Part shown: piece by piece, positions 54,073-61,762 of the stretch | Layout of the letters: each line of letters opens with the position of its first letter | Numbering within the stretch: position 1 is the stretch's first letter | NCBI RefSeq assembly: GCF_004011175.1 | Contig: NZ_RQXX01000008.1 | Coordinates: 1-64,000 of the forward strand | From: Mesobaculum littorinae | Lineage (GTDB): Bacteria; Pseudomonadota; Alphaproteobacteria; Rhodobacterales; Rhodobacteraceae | Direction: 5' to 3' | DNA: 64,000 nucleotides | The notes under the pieces: model-generated | Database searches by the model: none | What the model was told of the DNA's origin: nothing | What the model saw: only the letters and a program-made list of their open reading frames with translations | Position numbers and translations under genes: made by a program

Positions 54073-54846
54073 TTGACCTACTCGATCATCGCGCGCCGGC
54101 CCGAGACCGGTGAAATCGGCATCGCCGTCGCCTCTCGCTTCTTCGCCTGCGGCGCCATCGTGCCGCATGTCGGCCGCCGTTCCGCCGTCGCCACGCAGGC
54201 CTTCGTCAACCCGCTCTGGGGAACCGAGGGGCTGGCCCGGCTCGAGGACGGCGCCCCGGCGCAGGCGGTCCTGGACGACATGGTCGCCCGCGACGGCGGC
54301 CATGCGATCCGGCAATGCCACATGCTGGACGCCACGGGCGGCTTCGCGGCGCATACCGGCGGGGACTGCGTCGACTGGTGCGGCCACCTGATCGGCGCGC
54401 ATCATTCGGTCGCGGGCAACATGCTGGCGGGCCCCGAGGTGGTGCAGGCCACCTTCGACGCCTATGCCGCCGCGCACGACCTGCCCCTGCCCGACCGGCT
54501 GCTGCACGCGATGCGCGCGGGCGAGGTCGCGGGCGGCGACAAGCGCGGGCGCCAGGCAGCCGGGCTGAAGATCCACCGCGGCGAGCTTTATGCCATCCTC
54601 GATCTGCGCGCCGACGACCATGCCGACCCGCTGGCCGAGCTCGAGAGGCTTCTCGACGTGTCGCGCGAACGCTATGCCCATGTCGCGCAGGCCTTTGCGA
54701 CGACCGGTAATTTCCCCGGCAGCACGGATCGCGGCCCCATCGACGCAGCGATCGAGCGTGAGGACGCCCGCCGCCGCGCCGCCGGCATCGCCACCCGCTC
54801 GCAGGCGACAGAGGCCGCGCCGGCCACGCCCGGGGAGGGGCGCTGA
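54073..54846 (+). CDS. DUF1028 family protein
   Basis: A 257-residue DUF1028 protein. The start MTYSIIARRPETGEIGIAVA followed by SRFFACGAIVPHV and SAVATQAFVNPLWGTEGL is typical of the family, whose fold is related to Ntn hydrolases. The function is unknown; such genes often sit beside gamma-glutamyltransferase genes, as here. I place the start at the TTG at 54073, two bases after the previous stop, because it gives exactly MTYSII. C-terminal residues after about 235 are low-complexity. Confidence 0.85.
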   Translation: MTYSIIARRPETGEIGIAVASRFFACGAIVPHVGRRSAVATQAFVNPLWGTEGLARLEDGAPAQAVLDDMVARDGGHAIRQCHMLDATGGFAAHTGGDCVDWCGHLIGAHHSVAGNMLAGPEVVQATFDAYAAAHDLPLPDRLLHAMRAGEVAGGDKRGRQAAGLKIHRGELYAILDLRADDHADPLAELERLLDVSRERYAHVAQAFATTGNFPGSTDRGPIDAAIEREDARRRAAGIATRSQATEAAPATPGEGR

Positions 54847-54847
54847 A

Positions 54848-55681
54848 ATGGAAGGTCAGATCCTCGAACTGCTGTCCACCATCGCCCTGCCATCGGTCGC
54901 GGCGGGCGTCGTCGGCGGCGTGCTGGCGGGGCTGCTGGGCGTGGGCGGCGGGATCGTCATCGTCCCCGCGCTCTACTTCGCGCTGTCGCTCACGGGCATG
55001 GACGCCGCGCAGGTGATGCAGCTTTCGGTCGGCACCTCGCTGACCACGATCATCTTCACCTCGCTCAGCTCGTCGCTGGGGCACTACCGCAAGGGCGCGA
55101 TCGATTTCGACCTGCTCAAGCTCTGGGGCCCCTCGATCCTCGTGGGGGTGGTGATCGGCGGCGTGCTGGGGGGGCTCGTGTCGGGCCTCGCCCTGATCGC
55201 CGTCTTCGCGGTGGTCGCGCTGATCGTCGCGCTGGACATGATCCTGCGCGGCGGCGGCCAGATCGACAACCCGCGCACCTCATCACGGCCCGTCATGGCA
55301 GTCTTCGGGGTACTGGCAGGCACGATCTCGGCGATGATGGGGATCGGCGGCGGGACGGTCTGCGTGCCGATCCTGAACATCCTGGGCTACGACATCCGCC
55401 GCGCGGTCGGCACCTCGGCCGCGATCGGGTTCATCATCGGGCTGCCCGGGGCGATCACCTACGTTCTGACCGGCCTCGGGCACGACGGCCTGCCGCCGCT
55501 GTCGCTGGGCTACGTGAACCTTGCCGCCGCGGCGGTGATCATCCCGCTGACGGTCACCTTCGCCCGCGTGGGCGTCGCCATCGCCCACCGCATCCCGCGC
55601 CGGGCGCTGCGGCTGTCCTTCGGCCTCTTCCTCTTGGTGACGTCGATGCGCATGTTCCTCGATCTCTACCGGGCGATGTGA
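54848..55681 (+). CDS. TauE/SafE family sulfite or organosulfur exporter
   Basis: A 277-residue membrane protein with eight or so helices and the two-fold repeat of the TauE/SafE family: GVLAGLLGVGGGIVIVPAL near the start and GTISAMMGIGGGTVCVPIL in the second half. Members export sulfite, sulfoacetate or other sulfur compounds produced in sulfur-compound breakdown. In this operon it would remove sulfite or a related product made from the cysteine of glutathione-like peptides. ATG 54848 is one base after the preceding TGA. It overlaps the regulator gene by four bases. Confidence 0.88.
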   Translation: MEGQILELLSTIALPSVAAGVVGGVLAGLLGVGGGIVIVPALYFALSLTGMDAAQVMQLSVGTSLTTIIFTSLSSSLGHYRKGAIDFDLLKLWGPSILVGVVIGGVLGGLVSGLALIAVFAVVALIVALDMILRGGGQIDNPRTSSRPVMAVFGVLAGTISAMMGIGGGTVCVPILNILGYDIRRAVGTSAAIGFIIGLPGAITYVLTGLGHDGLPPLSLGYVNLAAAAVIIPLTVTFARVGVAIAHRIPRRALRLSFGLFLLVTSMRMFLDLYRAM

Positions 55682-56373
55682 CCGTGACCGCGCCCGACGC
55701 CGACCTGATGCGCAGGCTGCAGGACCTCCTCGTCTCTGACGCGGTCCCGGCCGACGGGCGGCTGCCCCCCGAACGGGACCTGGCCGCGCGCTTCGGGGTC
55801 AGCCGGGCGCGGTTGCGGCACGCGCTCGACGCGCTGGCCGACAAGGGCACGATCTACCGCCGCCAAGGGCACGGCACCTTTGCCGCGCCGCCGGTGGTCT
55901 GCGGCTCGACCGCGCTCAGCCGCATCGCGCGCGAGGCGACGCCGCAGGACGTCATGGAGGTGCGGCTTGAGATCGAACCCGCGCTGGCCGCCCATGCCGC
56001 GTCGCGGGCGCGGGCCGACGACCTGGCCCGGCTGGAACAGATGATGCTGGCGACGCTCGACCAATGCGAACGGGCGGCCTACGAGACCGCGGACGACATC
56101 TTTCACTACAACATCGCGGTGGCCGCGAAGAACCCGCTGTTTCTTGAAATCTTCGGGTCGATCCGCACGGTGCGCAAGCTTGCCACCTGGAGCGACGCCC
56201 GTCGCGAGACCCACACGCCCGAGGTGATGGCGCGCTTTGGCGGGCAGCACCGCGCCCTCTTCGAGGCCATCGCCGCACGCGACAGCGCCGAGGCCGCCCG
56301 GCTGATGGAGCTGCACCTGCTCGACGTGAACCAGACCGTGCGCCGCCGCGCGACCGAGGCACACCCCGCCTGA
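55678..56373 (+). CDS. GntR-family (FadR/FCD) transcriptional regulator
   Basis: A 231-residue repressor-type protein. The N-terminal winged helix has LPPERDLAARFGVSRARLRHALDAL and GTIYRRQGHGTFAA; the C-terminal FCD ligand domain has VMEVRLEIEPALAAHAA, DDIFHYNIAVAAKNPLF and QHRALFEAIAARD with histidines that bind metal. Start is GTG 55678, overlapping the TauE-like stop. As the last gene of the operon it most likely controls the promoter at about 46.53 kb in response to a substrate or product. Confidence 0.9.
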   Translation: MTVTAPDADLMRRLQDLLVSDAVPADGRLPPERDLAARFGVSRARLRHALDALADKGTIYRRQGHGTFAAPPVVCGSTALSRIAREATPQDVMEVRLEIEPALAAHAASRARADDLARLEQMMLATLDQCERAAYETADDIFHYNIAVAAKNPLFLEIFGSIRTVRKLATWSDARRETHTPEVMARFGGQHRALFEAIAARDSAEAARLMELHLLDVNQTVRRRATEAHPA

Positions 56374-56687
56374 CCCCCCAACTGATCCGCAACTTGCGTG
56401 CCTTCCGGCGCAGCCGCGCGGGTAAGGCGCACCATCACGCCCTGCCCGCTTCGGGCCGGCACGGCAATGCCGACGCCCGGCCCTGCGTCTGCCGGGCCTT
56501 TCCGGCCTGACGCCATGGCCACCCCGCCCCCGGGCCGCTTTCCCGCTTTGCGTGACCCGGCGCAGGATACGGCGCCGCCGAAGCCGCGGCGGCGTTCCGC
56601 CGCAATTCCAAGAAAACTACTCGGGTTTATTGCCCTTGCGCGGGTGCGTTGCTAGGGATCGGCGCAACGCGCCTTTGGAATGCCCCC
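56374..56687. other. Intergenic region before the siderophore transport operon
   Basis: These 314 bases must hold the promoter of the iron-siderophore operon. No gene is supported. An A/T-richer piece at 56610-56640 (AAGAAAACTACTCGGGTTTA) is the likeliest place; I cannot match it to an Irr, RirA or Fur site with confidence. Confidence 0.4.
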
Positions 56688-57545
56688 GTGACGGATCACA
56701 CAGCCCCAGCCTCCGCCCCTCTACCGCGCCCCTGCCGGCTGAGCGTCCGCTCGGTCGGGGCCGGTTATGGCAGCGGCAGCACTGCCCGGGCCGTGCTGCA
56801 GGACGTGTCGCTCGACATTCCCGACGGCGCGCTGACCATCCTCGTCGGACCGAACGGCTGCGGCAAGTCCACGCTGCTCAAGACCATGGCGCGCATCCTG
56901 CCCGCCAGTTCGGGCGCGGTGCTGCTGGACGGGCGGCCGATCCATGCCACACCGTCGCGCAACGTCGCCCGGCGGCTGGCGATCCTGCCGCAGGGCCCCG
57001 TCGCGCCCGAGGGGCTGACGGTGCGCGAACTGGTGGGTCAGGGGCGTTTTCCGCACCAGACCCTGCTGCGCCAGATGTCGCGCGACGACCGCCGCGCCAT
57101 AGACGCGGCGATGGCGGCGGCCGACGTCGCACAATTCGCCGACAGTCCGGTGTCGCGCCTGTCGGGTGGCCAGCGACAGCGCTGCTGGATCGCCATGGTT
57201 CTGGCGCAGGAGACCGATATCATCCTGCTGGACGAACCCACGACGTTTCTCGACCTAAAGGTGCAGGTCGACCTCCTGGTGCTCTTGCGCCGGATCGCGC
57301 ATCGCGACGGGCGCACGCTGGTCGTGGTGCTGCACGAACTGAACCTCGCCGCCGCCTTCGCCGACCTGCTGGTGATGATGAAGGACGGCCGGATCGTCGC
57401 GCAGGGCGCGGTGGACGCGACGTTCACGCCGCAGACCCTGCAGGATGTCTTCGGCCTGCGCGCCCGCGTCCTGAGGGATCCCGACAGCGGTCGCGCGATC
57501 TGCGCCCCCGTCATCGACGTGCCGCAGGCCATGGCCGCGCAATGA
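56688..57545 (+). CDS. Iron-siderophore ABC transporter ATP-binding protein (FecE/FhuC-like)
   Basis: A 285-residue ATPase. Walker A GPNGCGKST (from residue 54), the FecE/FhuC-type VARRLAILPQGPVAPEGLTV Q-loop, signature LSGGQRQRCWIAMVLAQ and Walker B IILLDEPTTFLD are all typical of iron-chelate importers. The GTG at 56688 is used; an earlier in-frame TTG at 56649 would add 13 residues. It overlaps the next permease gene by four bases. Confidence 0.92.
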   Translation: MTDHTAPASAPLPRPCRLSVRSVGAGYGSGSTARAVLQDVSLDIPDGALTILVGPNGCGKSTLLKTMARILPASSGAVLLDGRPIHATPSRNVARRLAILPQGPVAPEGLTVRELVGQGRFPHQTLLRQMSRDDRRAIDAAMAAADVAQFADSPVSRLSGGQRQRCWIAMVLAQETDIILLDEPTTFLDLKVQVDLLVLLRRIAHRDGRTLVVVLHELNLAAAFADLLVMMKDGRIVAQGAVDATFTPQTLQDVFGLRARVLRDPDSGRAICAPVIDVPQAMAAQ

Positions 57546-58552
57546 CCGGGGCCGCGCTGCCGCGACACGGACGGGCCGCCTCGGTCGCGCCCGCGGCGGG
57601 GCTGGCGCTGCTGGTTCTGGCGTTCCTGTGGCACATCTCGGTCGGGGCGAAGACGATTCCCCTGCCCGTGGTGGCGCGCGCGATCCTCGCCTACGACCCG
57701 GAGATCTTCGACCACCTCGTGGTGATCGACCTGCGGGTACCGCGGGCGGTCAGCGCCGTTCTGGTCGGGGCCGCGCTGTCGGTCGCCGGCGCATTGATGC
57801 AGGGGGTCACCCGCAATCCGCTGGCCGAGCCGGGGCTTCTGGGCCTGCTGATCGGCGCCTCCTTCGCGGTGGTGCTGGTGGTCGGCGTGCTCGACCTGGC
57901 CGCGCCGGGGCTGATCCCGTTGGTCGCGGCAGCCGGGGCGCTTGCCGCCGCGGCGGTGGTCTGGGGCATCGCCCTGGCCGCCCCGGGCGGACCCGCGCCG
58001 CTGACGCTGGTGCTGTCGGGCGCGGCGGTCAGCGCCTTCCTCGGCGCGCTCGTCACCATCGCCAGCCTGCTGGACGAGGAAACCTTCGACCAGCTGCGCG
58101 TCTGGATGACCGGGTCGCTCGCCGGGCCCGACCGCGCCGTCACGCTCTGGGCGCTGCCGTGGCTGCTGGGCGGTCTGGTCGTGGCGCTCGGCCTCGCGCG
58201 GCAGATGACCGCGCTGGCCATGGGCGACGAGGTCGCCGCCGGGCTTGGCCTCAACGTGGGGCGACTGAAGGCGCTGGCGTTGGCGGCGGTGGTCGCGCTG
58301 ACCGCGGCCAGCGTGGCGATGGCGGGGCCGCTGGGCTTTGTCGGCCTCGTCGTGCCGCATGGCGTGCGACTATTCGCCGGACAGGACTACCGGCTGGTGC
58401 TGCCCTGGTCGGCCATCGCCGGCGCCGCCTACCTGCTGGTGGTCGACGTGGCGGCCCGCCTTGTGCTGGCGCCGGTCGAGATATCGACCGGGTTGGTCAC
58501 CGCGCTTCTGGGAGCGCCGATCTTCGTCTGGCTGGTCAAGCGGCGGCTGTGA
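57542..58552 (+). CDS. Iron-siderophore ABC transporter permease (FecCD family)
   Basis: A 336-residue FecCD-type permease with about ten helices. Conserved motifs are IDLRVPRAVSAVLVGAALSV, GALMQGVTRNPLAEPGLLGL, the ABC coupling-loop region and LGFVGLVVPHGVRLFAGQDY. Works as a heterodimer with the permease that follows. Start and stop both overlap the neighbouring genes (four bases upstream, one base downstream). Confidence 0.94.
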   Translation: MTGAALPRHGRAASVAPAAGLALLVLAFLWHISVGAKTIPLPVVARAILAYDPEIFDHLVVIDLRVPRAVSAVLVGAALSVAGALMQGVTRNPLAEPGLLGLLIGASFAVVLVVGVLDLAAPGLIPLVAAAGALAAAAVVWGIALAAPGGPAPLTLVLSGAAVSAFLGALVTIASLLDEETFDQLRVWMTGSLAGPDRAVTLWALPWLLGGLVVALGLARQMTALAMGDEVAAGLGLNVGRLKALALAAVVALTAASVAMAGPLGFVGLVVPHGVRLFAGQDYRLVLPWSAIAGAAYLLVVDVAARLVLAPVEISTGLVTALLGAPIFVWLVKRRL

Positions 58553-59604
58553 TGGCGGACGGGATGATCAGCCGCCTCGACGGGCCCGTGACCTTTGTCC
58601 TGCCGGTGCGGGCACTGGCGGTGCTGGCCCTGCTCTGCGCCGGGATCGGGACGCTCGTCGTGGCCAGCCTCATGGCCGGCAGCTATCCCCTGACGGCGGG
58701 AGAGGTCGCCGCGACAGTGCTGGGCCGCGCCCCCTCGGACATGGGCGAAACCGTCGTGTGGCAGTTCCGCCTGCCCCGGGCGCTGGCCGCGCTCTTCGCC
58801 GGCGGGCTCTTCGCGACCTCGGGCGCGGTGCTGCAGATCGTCACCCGCAATGCCCTGGCCGATCCGTCGCTGATCGGGGTCAGCCAGGGCGCGGGCCTGG
58901 CCGTCGTCACCGCCATCGTCGTCGCCCCTGACCTGCCGCATGTGCTGCGCCCCGCCCTGGCCTTTGCCGGCGCGCTGGCGGTCGCGGCGCTGATCCAGAC
59001 CCTCGCCATGCGCCGGGCCGAGGGCGCGACGATGCGGTTCATCCTGACCGGGATCGGCGTCGCGGCCTTCATCGCGGCGGCGACCTCGGCCCTTCTGACC
59101 TACGGGCAGATCGACCAGGCGATGGCCGCCCTGGGCTGGCTGGCCGGATCGGTGCACGCCGTGGGCTGGACCGACGTCGCGATCCTAGGTGGGGCCTGTG
59201 CGCTGCTGGCACCCGCGCTGGCCGCCGCCGCCCGCCCGCTGCGGGCCCTGCGGCTGGGGCCTGAACTGGCAGCCGGGCTGGGCGTGCGCGTCGGGCCCGC
59301 GCGGATCGCGCTGATCACCCTCGCCGTCGCGCTGGCCGCCGCGGCGGTGGCGATCGTCGGGCCGCTGGGCTTTGTCGGCCTGATCGCTCCGCACCTCGCG
59401 CAGCGTCTGGCGCGGGCGGATGTGGGCCTGCACCTCTCCCTCTCCGCCGCGACCGGAGCCGCGCTGGTGGCCGCCGCCGACCTTGCCGGGCGTACAGTCG
59501 CCGACCCGGTGCAGATCCCCGCGGGCCTTGTCACCGCGGTCGTGGGGATCCCCGTCTTCGTCCTTCTGATCCTGCGCCCGACGCCCGAGGCCACACGCCT
59601 ATGA
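58552..59604 (+). CDS. Iron-siderophore ABC transporter permease (FecCD family)
   Basis: The second permease, 350 residues, with WQFRLPRALAALFAGGLFAT, GAVLQIVTRNALADPSLIGV and LGFVGLIAPHLAQRLARADV. It is clearly related to the previous gene (shared LGFVGL and PRA motifs), probably through an old duplication, as is usual for this transporter class. Overlaps the Fe-S protein gene by four bases. Confidence 0.94.
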   Translation: MADGMISRLDGPVTFVLPVRALAVLALLCAGIGTLVVASLMAGSYPLTAGEVAATVLGRAPSDMGETVVWQFRLPRALAALFAGGLFATSGAVLQIVTRNALADPSLIGVSQGAGLAVVTAIVVAPDLPHVLRPALAFAGALAVAALIQTLAMRRAEGATMRFILTGIGVAAFIAAATSALLTYGQIDQAMAALGWLAGSVHAVGWTDVAILGGACALLAPALAAAARPLRALRLGPELAAGLGVRVGPARIALITLAVALAAAAVAIVGPLGFVGLIAPHLAQRLARADVGLHLSLSAATGAALVAAADLAGRTVADPVQIPAGLVTAVVGIPVFVLLILRPTPEATRL

Positions 59605-60623
59605 CCACGCCCGCGCCCCGCCCCTCCCCGCGTCCCGCCCGGCGTTTCTGCGCCGAGGACAGCCGCGCCGCCGGTGAACCCATCGCCGGCACCGGCATGC
59701 ATCCCGCGCGCAACGTCCTGATCCAGTGGCCGAAGGGCCGCTGGCGTCACTCGATGCGCATCGCCGACGGCATGGAGGGAGAGATCGAGCGCGCGATCAC
59801 CCAGCTGGTCGAGGCCGGGTGGCGCGTCAACCTGATCGACCGCAAGGAGGCGCGGGCGGATCGCCTGCAGGTCTTCGTCTTCCCCGAGAACCTGTGCCTC
59901 GCCCTGCCGCCCGAGACGCTGCCCGCCTGCCTCGACGCCCTGCGCGGGGGCGGCGATCCGACCGCGTTCGGCGCCCGGCCCGTGGCGCGCCCCGTCGTCG
60001 CCTGTTGCACCCACGGCAAGCACGACCGCTGCTGCGCCAAGTGGGGCTTTGCCGTCTACAAGGCCTTGGCGGCCGAGGCCGCGGCGCGCGGCGATTTCGA
60101 CGTCTGGGAGGCCACGCACCTGGGCGGCTGCCGCCTGGCGGCCGGGGTGCTGGTGCTGCCCGCGATGCACAAGTACGGCCGCCTCGTCCCCGCCGACGCC
60201 GCGGCCCTTCTGGCGGCCGAGGCCGGAGGCCAGCCGCTGCTGTCGCGCTACCGCGGAGCCTGCCATCTCGACCGCCCGGCGCAGACGGCCGAGGTCGCGG
60301 GCCGCGTCGCGCTGGATCGCGCGGGCCACCGCGGGCCCGCCGAGGTGGCGCAGACCGACGCGGACCACTGGTCCGTCACCGTGGCGGGGGCGACTGCGCG
60401 GGTGCGCCTGCATCCCGACGAGGTGCGCATCGCCACCACCTGCGCCAAGATGCCCGAAAGCGGCCTGCCCGATCCGCGCACGATCCTGCGGGCCGAGGTT
60501 CTGGAGCTCGCCGCCCTTCCAGAAACCGCCGGGCCGGGGGCCTCCGTGCCCCTTGCGACACACACCGCGGACGCCGCCGATGCCCCGCCGGCCCCCGCCC
60601 CCTTTGCTGCCCCCGATCGCTGA
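59601..60623 (+). CDS. Sucrase/ferredoxin-like family protein, possible ferric-siderophore reductase
   Basis: A 340-residue member of the sucrase/ferredoxin-like (Apd1-type) family, thioredoxin-like ferredoxins that bind a [2Fe-2S] cluster by cysteines and histidines. The motif CCTHGKHDRCC lies at 135-145; the second motif, usually HxGGH, is HLGGC (His173, Cys177), so one usual histidine ligand is a cysteine. FCAEDSRAAGEPIAGT at the start and NVLIQWPKGRW are also typical. It is embedded between permease and binding-protein genes of an iron-siderophore importer, so reductive release of iron from the imported chelate is a reasonable guess. It is unlike FhuF. About 30 C-terminal residues are low-complexity. 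Confidence 0.82.
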   Translation: MTTPAPRPSPRPARRFCAEDSRAAGEPIAGTGMHPARNVLIQWPKGRWRHSMRIADGMEGEIERAITQLVEAGWRVNLIDRKEARADRLQVFVFPENLCLALPPETLPACLDALRGGGDPTAFGARPVARPVVACCTHGKHDRCCAKWGFAVYKALAAEAAARGDFDVWEATHLGGCRLAAGVLVLPAMHKYGRLVPADAAALLAAEAGGQPLLSRYRGACHLDRPAQTAEVAGRVALDRAGHRGPAEVAQTDADHWSVTVAGATARVRLHPDEVRIATTCAKMPESGLPDPRTILRAEVLELAALPETAGPGASVPLATHTADAADAPPAPAPFAAPDR

Positions 60624-60659
60624 CCCGACCGCCCCGCCCCTTTCCCGAGGAGACCGACC

Positions 60660-61625
60660 TTGCCCCATCCCGCCCGACTGATCACCGCCGTCCTGTCCCT
60701 GTGCCTCATGGCCCTTCCCCTCGCCGCGCAGGACATGCGCGAGGTGACCGACGATCTGGGGCGCCGGGTGACGATCCCCGCCGACCCGCAGCGCATCGTC
60801 TCGCTGCACGACACCTCGCTCACCGTCGCGCTGCTGGAACTGGGCGTCATGCCGGTGGGCTCGCACGGGCGCACCACGCCCGACGGCACGCCCTATATCC
60901 GGTCCTCCGACACTGCGACGGGCGTCGATTTCGACACCTCCGACATCGCCTTCGTCGGCGGTAGCCCCGCGGATGTCGAGGCGGTCGCCGCCGCCCGGCC
61001 CGACCTGATCGTGACGACCAGCTGGCAGACCGCCGATCCCGATCAGCTGGCCGCCATCGCGCCGACCTACGTCTTCGACATCGCGACGGCCGATGATTTC
61101 GACGTCTACGCCCAGCTTGCCGACATCGTGGGGGCCGAGGATCGGCTGGCCGCGCTGCAGGCGCGCTACGACGCGCAGATCGCGCTGTTGCGGGACCAGG
61201 TCGATACCGGGGCGATGCGGGTGTCGGTAATCCAGGGGTCGGACGGCCAGCTGCTGGTGTGGAACACCTACGGCACACTGGGCAAGGTCCTGCGCGACGC
61301 CGGATTCACCTTTCCCCGGATCGTCGACGAGATCGAGGGCAATGCCCGCCGCAGCTTCTCGGCCGAGCGGCTGCCCGAGTTCGACGGCGACCTTGTCTTC
61401 GTGACCTACCGCGCCGACCGCGGCGAGACGGCCGAGGACGCCCGCGCCGCGCTGGCGCAGGTGCTGCCGTCGTGGTGCGAGACGCTGCATGCCTGCCGCG
61501 AGGACCAGGTCGTGTTCCTGCCGCGCTCGCTGGCCTCGACCGCCACCTATGACGCGGCAACGGCGCTGATCTACACGGTCCTAAGCCAGATCGACGGCCG
61601 CGACCTGGCGCCCTTCGAAGGGTAA
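60660..61625 (+). CDS. Iron-siderophore ABC transporter substrate-binding protein
   Basis: A 321-residue periplasmic binding protein of the class III (FecB/FhuD/BtuF) type. Signal peptide HPARLITAVLSLCLMALPLA, cut near AAA-QD; then VTDDLGRRVTIPADPQRIVSL, which is the FecB-type opening, and DIAFVGGSPADVEAVAAARPD. The start is TTG 60660 behind CGAGGAG, giving the shortest natural signal peptide. The ligand cannot be read from the sequence but a ferric siderophore is most likely. Last gene of the operon. Confidence 0.92.
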   Translation: MPHPARLITAVLSLCLMALPLAAQDMREVTDDLGRRVTIPADPQRIVSLHDTSLTVALLELGVMPVGSHGRTTPDGTPYIRSSDTATGVDFDTSDIAFVGGSPADVEAVAAARPDLIVTTSWQTADPDQLAAIAPTYVFDIATADDFDVYAQLADIVGAEDRLAALQARYDAQIALLRDQVDTGAMRVSVIQGSDGQLLVWNTYGTLGKVLRDAGFTFPRIVDEIEGNARRSFSAERLPEFDGDLVFVTYRADRGETAEDARAALAQVLPSWCETLHACREDQVVFLPRSLASTATYDAATALIYTVLSQIDGRDLAPFEG

Positions 61626-61762
61626 CCCACCGCTCCAACATTGGCGCGCGGGTGGCTCGGGCGCCCTTCGGGGGCCGGGGCGGCCCGGCGCGGAGCGGTG
61701 CACGGGTCCCGGTGCGGCGCGCAGGCCGCGGACGCCGCAGGCGCCCCCCGCAACCATCCCGG

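Noticed and set aside
56374-56687. Cobalamin riboswitch before the ABC operon
   Set aside because: I looked for a B12-box-like segment because the transporter class includes BtuCDF, and saw none; the Fe-S protein also favours iron over cobalamin.
59100-61490. Very long minus-strand open frame (about 800 codons) across the siderophore operon
   Set aside because: It spans the ends of three clear genes on the other strand, including their junctions, and encodes only low-complexity sequence; a product of high GC content at third codon positions.
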